Source: Entomomonas asaccharolytica (GTDB lineage: Bacteria; Pseudomonadota; Gammaproteobacteria; Pseudomonadales; Pseudomonadaceae). From it: a stretch of DNA of 64,000 bases. Below are positions 57,591 through 64,000 of this stretch, piece after piece (the stretch's first letter is position 1; the number at the start of each line of letters is the position of its first letter). Made by a program: the position numbers and the translations under genes. The DNA is taken from positions 1,689,673 through 1,753,672 of the forward strand of contig NZ_CP067393.1 in the NCBI RefSeq assembly GCF_016653615.1, written 5' to 3'. The notes under the pieces are model-generated. The model worked only from the letters and a program-made list of their open reading frames with translations. It ran no database searches and was not told the origin of the DNA.

Positions 57591-58865
57591 TCAATCTGCC
57601 TGAAACACAATACGTCCATCCACTATGGTCGTATCAACTTTTGCAGGTAGACAATGGCCTATAAAAGGACAATTACTGCCTTTAGAATGCCAATGATCTC
57701 CAACAATAGTTGAAGAATTAATATCAAACAACACAATATCAGCCACTTTACCTACCGCTAAATCAGCTACAGGTAACCGTAAAGCATCAGCAGGGCCAGT
57801 TGTTAATCTAGCTAACAAGGTGGGTAAATCTAATAGACCATCTTCCACTAAAGTCATTGCTAAAGGTAATAAAATTTCAACACTGCTCATGCCAGGTTCA
57901 GTTTCTGCAAAAGGCGCTGCTTTAGCATCTTTTTCATGGGGCTGATGGTGGCTAGCAATAGCTTGAATAACGCCTGACTTCACACCCTCACGTAAGGCAT
58001 CACGATCTTTTTGAGTGCGTAATGGAGGTTGCACATAGTAAAGACTTGAAAAATCTGACAACGCTTCATCGGTTAATATCAGTTGATACAGTGCTACATC
58101 AGCCGTAACAGGTAAGCCTCTTGCCTGTGCAGCAGCAATTAACTCCACAGATCTTGCGGTGGTTAATTGACTAAAATGTGCCCTTACCCCTGCTTGTTCT
58201 ACTAATAATAAGTTACGCGTTAAAGCAATGGTTTCAGCAGTTTCTGGAATACCAGCTAGGCCTAAAAAGCTGGCAATAGCTCCCTCATGGGCTACACCAT
58301 CTTCAGCTAAAGTAATATCTTGTGATGTAAAAATCACTTGTAAATCAAAGGTAGCAGCATACTCTAATGCTCTTCTTAGAATACGATTACTTTCGATTGC
58401 TGCTAGACCATTAGTGAAAGCTACACATCCTGCTTCTGACAACGCCATCATCTCAGCTAATTGAGCACCTTCACAGCCTTTAGTAAGTGCACCTATAGGG
58501 TACACTTTGGCATGTGCCGATTGACGTGCACGTTCTAAAATAAGATCAATAACTGCTGTTGTATCAGCTACAGGCTTAGTATTAGGTGGGCAACATAAGG
58601 AAGTCACACCACCTACTGCTGCGGCTAATGTTTCTGTAGCAATAGTACCTTTACGGGAATAACCTGGTTCGCATAAAGCCACATTTAAATCCACTAAACC
58701 TACTGAGGCAATAAGCCCTGTGGCATCAATCGTTTTAGTGGCTTTGAAGTTTGCAGGCGCTTCACCTAATGCAATAATCTTTCCGCCTTCAATATGAATA
58801 TCTGTTTGCTTATCTAGCTTGCTTTTCGAATGAATCACACGGGCATTATTAATGGTTATACTCAT
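57591..58865 (-). CDS. pyrC': Non-catalytic dihydroorotase-like subunit PyrC'
   Basis: In Pseudomonas this inactive dihydroorotase homologue is required to assemble the PyrB complex. The 424-residue protein has the dihydroorotase fold ([25 protein letters not shown]). The metal-binding His-x-His of active enzymes is Asn61-Val-Ala63, and other ligand positions also diverge, so it should have no dihydroorotase activity. The ATGA overlap with pyrB and the neighbours pyrR, ruvX and algH match the order around PA0401-PA0405 in P. aeruginosa. A catalytic PyrC must lie elsewhere in the genome. Confidence 0.93.
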   Translation of the reverse strand: MSITINNARVIHSKSKLDKQTDIHIEGGKIIALGEAPANFKATKTIDATGLIASVGLVDLNVALCEPGYSRKGTIATETLAAAVGGVTSLCCPPNTKPVADTTAVIDLILERARQSAHAKVYPIGALTKGCEGAQLAEMMALSEAGCVAFTNGLAAIESNRILRRALEYAATFDLQVIFTSQDITLAEDGVAHEGAIASFLGLAGIPETAETIALTRNLLLVEQAGVRAHFSQLTTARSVELIAAAQARGLPVTADVALYQLILTDEALSDFSSLYYVQPPLRTQKDRDALREGVKSGVIQAIASHHQPHEKDAKAAPFAETEPGMSSVEILLPLAMTLVEDGLLDLPTLLARLTTGPADALRLPVADLAVGKVADIVLFDINSSTIVGDHWHSKGSNCPFIGHCLPAKVDTTIVDGRIVFQAD

Positions 58866-59863
58866 AAACTGCCCTCCTGTTCTAATTGTCGCTCTGCTAA
58901 CTGACCACTCATCGCCATGGATAACACGGCCATTCTTACAGCAATGCCATAAGTAACTTGGTTTAAAATAACGGACTGTTCACAATCTGCCACTGATGAT
59001 TCTATTTCTACCCCACGGTTAATTGGGCCTGGATGCATAACAATGGCATTGGCTGCCGCCATGGTTAAACGTTTCTCTGTTAAGCCATATTGTTTAAAAA
59101 ACTCACCTTCACTAGGTAATAAACCACCTTTCATGCGTTCTTTTTGTAAACGAAGCATAATTACCACATCTACATCTTTGATACCTTCATCCATATTGGT
59201 ATAGGCTTTCACTTTATACTGTTCTGTTAAACCTACAGGTAATAATGTATTTGGCCCAATCACGCGGATATCTTTACAACCTAGGGTTTCTAACGCCAGC
59301 ATATCAGACCGTGCTACACGTGAATGCATAATATCGCCTACAATAGCCACGGATAAATCACTGTATTCACCTTTATGGCGTCGGATAGTCAGCATATCTA
59401 ACATACCTTGCGTAGGATGAGCATGGCGACCATCGCCACCATTAATAACTGCTACATGGGGTGAAACATGCTCAGCAATAAAATGAGCTGCTCCAGATTC
59501 GCTATGACGCACCACAAACATATCAGCAGACATTGCCTCAAGGTTACGTAGTGTATCAGTTAAGGTTTCACCTTTACTGGTTGAAGAAGTGGATACATTG
59601 AGTGTAATCACATCTGCAGAAAGCCGCTTTGCTGCTAACTCAAAGGTGGTGCGAGTCCGCGTTGAGTTTTCAAAAAACACATTACAAACCGTTTTGCCCC
59701 TTAATAACGGAACTTTTTTAACAGCTCGCGCACCGACCTCAAGAAAAGAATCTGCGGTGTCTAAAATTTCGGTTAGTAATTCTTTAGATAATCCATCTAA
59801 TGATAAAAAATGCCTTAATTGTCCCTGACTATTTAGTTGAAGTGCTTGTTTTCTTTTAAGCAT
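58862..59863 (-). CDS. pyrB: Aspartate carbamoyltransferase catalytic subunit
   Basis: PyrB joins carbamoyl phosphate and aspartate, the first committed step of pyrimidine synthesis. The carbamoyl-phosphate site [15 protein letters not shown] is near residue 65. [12 protein letters not shown] near 149 and the aspartate-site region MLRLQKERM near 243 are intact. Length is 333 residues, as in Pseudomonas, where the N-terminus is slightly longer than in E. coli. It follows pyrR by 12 bases and overlaps pyrC' by four. Confidence 0.97.
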   Translation of the reverse strand: MLKRKQALQLNSQGQLRHFLSLDGLSKELLTEILDTADSFLEVGARAVKKVPLLRGKTVCNVFFENSTRTRTTFELAAKRLSADVITLNVSTSSTSKGETLTDTLRNLEAMSADMFVVRHSESGAAHFIAEHVSPHVAVINGGDGRHAHPTQGMLDMLTIRRHKGEYSDLSVAIVGDIMHSRVARSDMLALETLGCKDIRVIGPNTLLPVGLTEQYKVKAYTNMDEGIKDVDVVIMLRLQKERMKGGLLPSEGEFFKQYGLTEKRLTMAAANAIVMHPGPINRGVEIESSVADCEQSVILNQVTYGIAVRMAVLSMAMSGQLAERQLEQEGSL

Positions 59864-59875
59864 ACAAAAACTCTC

Positions 59876-60385
59876 TTAGGAAACTAAAGTTTTTAACTCA
59901 AGGGTTAATGGGGATGGCCCTTGTACTTTGACACGTTGATTAGTGCCTAAATCTAATACTTCCCCTACTACATCAGGGCGAATAGGTAATTCCCTTGCAT
60001 CTAAATCTAATAAACACACTAAGGTAATACTGGCTGGCCTACCATAATCATAGAGTTCATTCATGGCGGCTCGAATAGTGCGCCCACTCATTAATACATC
60101 ATCAATTAAAACAATGTGTTGATTGTCAATTTCAAAGGGTAAAGCAGATGGACTTACCTGTGGATTTAGCCCTTTCTGAGTAAAATCATCACGATAGAAA
60201 GATACATCTAAAATACCAAGGGTTTCATCTTGCTTATCCATTGCTTCTAACAGTGCTTGAGCAACCCAAACACCACCCGTTCTAATACCTACATAAGCAG
60301 GGTTGGTAATACCACGCTTAGTTAAGTAGTTCTGTAAATTAGTTGCCATATTAGATAAAAGTGTTGTTGGTGAAGGTAACTTCAT
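59876..60385 (-). CDS. pyrR: PyrR-type regulator / uracil phosphoribosyltransferase
   Basis: PyrR is a phosphoribosyltransferase-fold protein that regulates pyr genes in Gram-positives; in Pseudomonas it is proposed to affect pyr expression. The PRPP loop [20 protein letters not shown] is near residue 92. The open frame extends to 60421, but I chose the ATG at 60385 because it overlaps the ruvX stop (ATGA) and GGAGAG lies just before it. The protein then has 169 residues, like its homologues. I see no attenuator-type RNA in front of pyrB. Confidence 0.93.
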   Translation of the reverse strand: MKLPSPTTLLSNMATNLQNYLTKRGITNPAYVGIRTGGVWVAQALLEAMDKQDETLGILDVSFYRDDFTQKGLNPQVSPSALPFEIDNQHIVLIDDVLMSGRTIRAAMNELYDYGRPASITLVCLLDLDARELPIRPDVVGEVLDLGTNQRVKVQGPSPLTLELKTLVS

Positions 60386-60828
60386 GTTCTCTCCGTTATT
60401 GAAGAATAATTTTCTAGCCAACTTTCAATAATTAGGGCGGCTGCTAGTGCGTCGACAGGGCTCTTATGATAATCCCCTTTGTGTCCCTGCTTAAAATATT
60501 GTCCTTTTGCTTCAAAACTGGTTAGTCTTTCATCGTGTGTATAGACGGGCAATTTAAAACGCCCATGGAGACGCCGTGCAAATTTCTCAGCACGAGAACT
60601 CATTTCACTTGGTGTACCATTCATATTTAAGGGTAGACCTACAACAATGACTTCTGGTTGCCATTCTTTTAATAAACTTTCTATCTGTTGCCAATTAGGT
60701 ATGCCATCTTTAGCCTTTAAAACACAAAGCTCCCTCGCTTGCTTGGTAATACCTTGACCTACTGCTACACCTATTTGACTCAACCCATAATCGAAACCTA
60801 AGATAATTTTAGGTAGACTCAGCTCCAT
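60382..60828 (-). CDS. ruvX: Holliday junction resolvase-like protein, RuvX/YqgF
   Basis: This is an RNase-H-fold nuclease involved in pre-16S rRNA processing or recombination. It starts [18 protein letters not shown], carrying the first active-site Asp. The [26 protein letters not shown] block and the [11 protein letters not shown] motif are present, and [15 protein letters not shown] holds the last acidic residue. Length is 148 residues. It overlaps algH by one base and pyrR by four, so these genes are translationally coupled. Confidence 0.94.
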   Translation of the reverse strand: MELSLPKIILGFDYGLSQIGVAVGQGITKQARELCVLKAKDGIPNWQQIESLLKEWQPEVIVVGLPLNMNGTPSEMSSRAEKFARRLHGRFKLPVYTHDERLTSFEAKGQYFKQGHKGDYHKSPVDALAAALIIESWLENYSSITERT

Positions 60829-61397
60829 TAAGCATGACCTGCTTGAAATGATAATGAAGAAAAATGAATGCCTAACTGTCCTAGTGCAACATCTAAACGT
60901 TGTTCACTGGGTACATCAAATAATACATCAGAGCGAAATGGACATGTAAGCCAAGTGTTTTCTAACATCTCCTTCTCAAGCTGTCCTGCCCCCCAACCTG
61001 CATACCCCAAAGCAATAAGATATTGTTTAGGCCCTTTTTTTTCAGCTATATTGAATAAAACATCTTGTGAGGAAGTAATATTTATTTCTGGTAATTCAAT
61101 AGTTCCTTCAAAATTTGCATCTTTAGTGTGCAATACAAAGCCACGCTCTTGCTCTACAGGGCCACCTGAATAAATGGGTGTCATTAAATTTTCGGTAGGG
61201 AATAAAGTCTCTGGTTTTAGCTGTTCTAAAACATCCACTAAATGAAATGATCGTTGTTGATTAACAACAATTCCCATCGCCCCTTCTGCGTTATGATTTA
61301 CTAGGTAGATAAGGGCGCGTGCGAACTCTGAGCCTTCCAATTGAGGCATGGCAATTAAAAACTGATTATCTAAATAGGTTGAATGACCGTTTTTCAT
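60828..61397 (-). CDS. algH: YqgE/AlgH family protein
   Basis: AlgH (YqgE, UPF0301) is a small protein that in P. aeruginosa affects alginate and other virulence genes by an unknown route. Hallmarks are NQFLIAMPQLEGSEFARALIYLVNHN near residue 11, GPVEQERGFVLHT near 79, and LIALGYAGWGAGQLEKE near 128. The C-terminus ends QAGHA, as in P. aeruginosa AlgH, and the length is also 189 residues. It heads the ruvX-pyrR-pyrB-pyrC' run. In this window it is about 26 kb from the alginate operon. Confidence 0.94.
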   Translation of the reverse strand: MKNGHSTYLDNQFLIAMPQLEGSEFARALIYLVNHNAEGAMGIVVNQQRSFHLVDVLEQLKPETLFPTENLMTPIYSGGPVEQERGFVLHTKDANFEGTIELPEINITSSQDVLFNIAEKKGPKQYLIALGYAGWGAGQLEKEMLENTWLTCPFRSDVLFDVPSEQRLDVALGQLGIHFSSLSFQAGHA

Positions 61398-61504
61398 AGA
61401 CTTTTATATTTCGATTAAATTTCAACGAGCATTATAAAGGTCATTCACCTAAAGGTCACGAACTCATATAAATTAACTGTTACCAAACACAATTCTTTGT
61501 TAGA

Positions 61505-62122
61505 TTAACTACTAAAAAAATTACAAACAGCCCACCTACTGGTACTACAATCATTATTTTTTAGGGCTTTGCGTATACCGTTGACATTCGCTTTTTGTAT
61601 ATAAGCCATTGCTTCATTAACATCTTCCATTTCGGTAGAAGAAATGCCATAGACTAACTCATTAATTGCTTGCTCTTTTGACCAACGCTGAACAACTATG
61701 CGATACATAGCAATAAACAAACCTGTTCTATTTTGCCCATGCTTACAATGTAACAGCACAGCTTTCCCTTCACTTTGTGACTGCTGAATCAACTTTAATA
61801 CTTTTAATACATCATCATCTTTTACACGGTCTGCATGGGTTGGGTATTTAACTAACTGTATTTTTTCGTTTTTTCCTAACCATTTGGTATCATCTTCTTT
61901 AATCAAGGTAATAATGGTAGCAATATTTTGTTTTTTAATAGTTTCTACCTTGCTAGTATCAGGTAAAGCGCTACGATAGAGTAATGGACTAACTTGATAG
62001 AAATTAAAACTAGGATCAATAGGATCTGCCCATTCTTCATTGTTTTGCATTGCCATTGCTAAATTAGAAATAAGACAAATAAATATAAACCAAGCTAAAT
62101 GATAATAGTGTGTTATTTTCAT
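61505..62122 (-). CDS. tpbA: TpbA-like periplasmic dual-specificity phosphatase
   Basis: TpbA of P. aeruginosa is a periplasmic tyrosine/dual-specificity phosphatase that acts on the diguanylate cyclase TpbB and so lowers c-di-GMP. The 205-residue protein has a signal peptide (1-24, ending AMA). The signature HCKHGQNRTG holds the catalytic Cys126 and Arg132, and the general acid Asp98 lies in THADRV. The sequence DPSFNFYQVSPLLYRSALP before it matches TpbA closely. No diguanylate cyclase gene is adjacent, so its target is not visible here. Confidence 0.88.
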   Translation of the reverse strand: MKITHYYHLAWFIFICLISNLAMAMQNNEEWADPIDPSFNFYQVSPLLYRSALPDTSKVETIKKQNIATIITLIKEDDTKWLGKNEKIQLVKYPTHADRVKDDDVLKVLKLIQQSQSEGKAVLLHCKHGQNRTGLFIAMYRIVVQRWSKEQAINELVYGISSTEMEDVNEAMAYIQKANVNGIRKALKNNDCSTSRWAVCNFFSS

Positions 62123-62251
62123 AATTGATCTGCCGTTTTAAGCAATATAAAATCCGTTGACTTATCATATAAAACACCATGTAAAATTTTTGTGAAAATT
62201 CTGTCTAGTTTTTATTAAAAAACTACTAATTAATACTAAAGGATAATAAAT

Positions 62252-63328
62252 ATGCAATTTAGGAAATTTTTTATCTCTTCTCTGCTAGGATGTTTTACCC
62301 CAATAGCTCTTGCCTCATCCTTAAAATCAGATGAGTATGTAATGTTTATTCCTGATATTGCTTATCAAACAACTGAAAATAAAATTGCAGTTAATGTACA
62401 AGCATGGGTCTATGAAAAAGAACGTCGTCTAGGCATGACTACCACACTTACTAAGTATTTAGGTATTAATAAAGATCAGCTCAGCCCTGAGCAATACGCT
62501 AGACTATATGAAAGAAGCCAATTATTTAGAGTAGATTCTGAACGCGGTAAAAACATTAAGGTACAGTTTGCCGATCAATCTATACATAGCCTCCCCACAA
62601 CTAACAAAGATGGTAGAGCCAATAAAACTGTTTATTTTGCAACAGACGCTGCTATAAGTAATAATAACCTTATCGCTTATCAGTTATATCAATCTGGCAC
62701 ACCAGCAGGCGCGGATAATGGCTATGCTATTTTTGCTTCGCCTGAAGGTCTATCTGTAATTTCTGATATAGACGATACAATAAAAGATTCTAACGTATTA
62801 GATAGACAGCAATTACTTGTAAATACTTTTATAGAAGAATTTAAAGCTATTGATAGTATGCGTGACTGGTATCGTTATATAGCTGATAATAATAAACAAA
62901 CCATTGCTTTCCATTATGTTTCATCTAGTCCAATACAACTTTATCCTGCGCTTAAAGAGTTTATGGATAAAGCAAATTTTCCATTGGGTAGTTTTCATTT
63001 ACGTGAAGGTACAACTTGGAACTCTGTAGTAGCAACAGGTGATGATTCTCTGCAACATAAAAAGAGCAGTATTGAAAAACTATTAACAGCTTATCCCAAA
63101 CGTCAATTTATTTTAATTGGAGACTCGGGTGAAGCTGATCCTGAAATTTATGCGGATATGATGCGACGTCATCCTGAGCAAGTAAATTGTATTGCTATAC
63201 GTAATGTAACCGATGAAGACAATCAAAATAGTCGCTATCAACAAACATTTAAAGATTTGGATATTAATAAATGGCGAGTATTTACTGACCCTACAGATTT
63301 AAAAGATTGGTGTATCAGCACGCAATAA
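62252..63328 (+). CDS. APP1-type phosphatidate phosphatase domain protein, secreted
   Basis: The 358-residue protein has a signal peptide (1-21, ALA|SSL). An N-terminal beta-rich domain (about 30-150) follows, then an APP1 (DUF2183) phosphatase domain of the HAD superfamily. The DxDxT motif is Asp172-Ile-Asp174-Asp-Thr176 (SDIDDTIK). The second motif is YVSSSPIQLYPALKEF, and GDSGEADPEIYADMMRRHP holds the final acidic residues. The eukaryotic family dephosphorylates phosphatidate; the bacterial substrate is unknown. It is divergent from the TpbA-like gene across 129 bases. AAAGGA is the ribosome-binding site. Confidence 0.85.
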   Translation: MQFRKFFISSLLGCFTPIALASSLKSDEYVMFIPDIAYQTTENKIAVNVQAWVYEKERRLGMTTTLTKYLGINKDQLSPEQYARLYERSQLFRVDSERGKNIKVQFADQSIHSLPTTNKDGRANKTVYFATDAAISNNNLIAYQLYQSGTPAGADNGYAIFASPEGLSVISDIDDTIKDSNVLDRQQLLVNTFIEEFKAIDSMRDWYRYIADNNKQTIAFHYVSSSPIQLYPALKEFMDKANFPLGSFHLREGTTWNSVVATGDDSLQHKKSSIEKLLTAYPKRQFILIGDSGEADPEIYADMMRRHPEQVNCIAIRNVTDEDNQNSRYQQTFKDLDINKWRVFTDPTDLKDWCISTQ

Positions 63329-63352
63329 AAAAGGGCTTATTAGCCCTTTTTT
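63327..63352. terminator. Bidirectional intrinsic terminator between the APP1-like gene and cysK
   Basis: AAAAAAGGGCT and AGCCCTTTTTT form an 11-bp stem around a four-base loop, directly between the stops of two convergent genes. A- and T-runs allow termination in both directions. Confidence 0.9.
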
Positions 63353-63353
63353 A

Positions 63354-64000
63354 TTATTGTTTAGTTTCTTGCTCGGTAAACATATCAGCAAATAACATAC
63401 TGGATAAATAACGTTCTGCTGAGTCTGGCAATATCACCACAATGGTTTTACCTTGATTTTCTGGTAGTTCTGCTAGTTTTAAAGCCGCTGCCAATGCTGC
63501 GCCAGAAGAAATACCACACAAAATACCTTCTTCTTGCATTAACCGTAACGCTGTTTGTTTCGATTCTTCATCAGTAACCTGTATTACCTTGTCTACTAAT
63601 GAAAGATCTAAATTTTTTGGCACAAACCCTGCGCCAATGCCTTGGATTTTATGGGGAGCAGGCTTAACTTCCTCACCTTGCAAGGTTTGACTTATAACTG
63701 GCGATGTTACAGGCTCCACTGCTACAGAAAGAATAGGTTTTTTCTGGGTATTTTTAATATAACGTGAAACCCCTGTAATCGTACCGCCTGTACCAACACC
63801 TGATACAAGAATATCAATATTGCCATTAGTATCATTCCAAATCTCTGGGCCTGTTGTTTTTTCGTGAATAGCGGGGTTAGCTGGGTTATCAAACTGCTGT
63901 GGCATAAAGTATTTATCAGGATCGCTATTGACTATTTCGGTTGCTTTTTCAATCGCACCTTTCATCCCCTTAGCAGGTTCAGTCAAGACTAATTCGGCAC
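63354..64000 (-). CDS. cysK: Cysteine synthase A (5'-truncated by window edge)
   Basis: CysK makes cysteine from O-acetylserine and sulfide using PLP. The reading frame is open to base 64000, so the gene continues outside the window and the TTG at 63986 is internal. The visible part, about 215 residues, covers the family stretch [35 protein letters not shown], the PLP-phosphate loop [14 protein letters not shown] and the C-terminal region [15 protein letters not shown]. The N-terminal 110 or so residues, including the PLP lysine, are missing. A terminator separates it from the convergent APP1-like gene. Confidence 0.95.
   Translation of the reverse strand, partial: AELVLTEPAKGMKGAIEKATEIVNSDPDKYFMPQQFDNPANPAIHEKTTGPEIWNDTNGNIDILVSGVGTGGTITGVSRYIKNTQKKPILSVAVEPVTSPVISQTLQGEEVKPAPHKIQGIGAGFVPKNLDLSLVDKVIQVTDEESKQTALRLMQEEGILCGISSGAALAAALKLAELPENQGKTIVVILPDSAERYLSSMLFADMFTEQETKQ

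Overview
This window is AT-rich, densely coded chromosomal DNA from a gammaproteobacterium. Its gene content and several gene orders look like the Pseudomonadaceae: ftsK-lolA-rarA-serS-cysG; algH-ruvX-pyrR-pyrB-pyrC'; a complete alginate cluster; a TpbA-type phosphatase; and an APS-type CysH. The base composition is far more AT-rich than in typical Pseudomonas. A reduced or host-associated relative such as Entomomonas would fit, but this is inference from content and composition. I saw no rRNA, tRNA, CRISPR array, insertion sequence or prophage.

Layout. 1-6.3 kb: the distal part of the respiratory complex I operon (nuoI, partial, to nuoN). 6.3-8.1 kb: recJ on the opposite strand. 8.1-12.7 kb: a regulatory region with DnaA-like and NrdR-like boxes, then nrdA and nrdB (class Ia ribonucleotide reductase). 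12.7-13.4 kb: two small unknown proteins. 13.4-17.3 kb: a minimal ethanolamine ammonia-lyase unit, with eutA followed by a single gene encoding EutB fused to EutC. 17.5-18.5 kb: an orphan siderophore-binding protein with a Fur-box-like site. 18.8-34.5 kb: a twelve-gene alginate operon in the order D-A-8-44-K-E-I-J-F-X-L-G. 34.5-38.2 kb: a small unknown protein, sthA, sixA and a luciferase-like oxidoreductase. 38.2-45 kb: a secretin-like periplasmic protein, a Pit phosphate transporter, ftsK, lolA and rarA. 45-49.3 kb: hemG and a short lipoprotein-like gene on the minus strand, then serS, cysG and an HExxH protein. 49.3-56.3 kb: cysH-apeB, mutM, a Na/Pi cotransporter and an ABC exporter. 56.3-62.1 kb, minus strand: tpbA-like, algH, ruvX, pyrR, pyrB, pyrC' and a DedA-PAP2 fusion. 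The window ends with an APP1-type phosphatase and the 3' part of cysK.

How the parts relate. The alginate cluster contains every expected step: precursor synthesis (AlgD, AlgA), c-di-GMP-controlled polymerisation (Alg8, Alg44), periplasmic scaffold and export (AlgK, AlgX, AlgE), O-acetylation (AlgI, AlgJ, AlgF, AlgX), lyase (AlgL) and epimerase (AlgG). The active-site residues of AlgD, Alg8, AlgX, AlgJ, AlgI and AlgL are visible. AlgG, however, lacks the catalytic histidine of the DPHD motif, so the polymer may be an acetylated polymannuronate with little or no guluronate. The TpbA-like phosphatase and AlgH near the right end are both linked to biofilm or alginate control in Pseudomonas.

The observations most worth following are the epimerase-defective AlgG at the end of a reordered alginate operon, the EutB-EutC fusion that starts with an EutC-like N-terminal helix, the AlgK without a lipobox, the perfect CRP-type site upstream of algD, and the clustered DnaA and NrdR sites upstream of nrdA.
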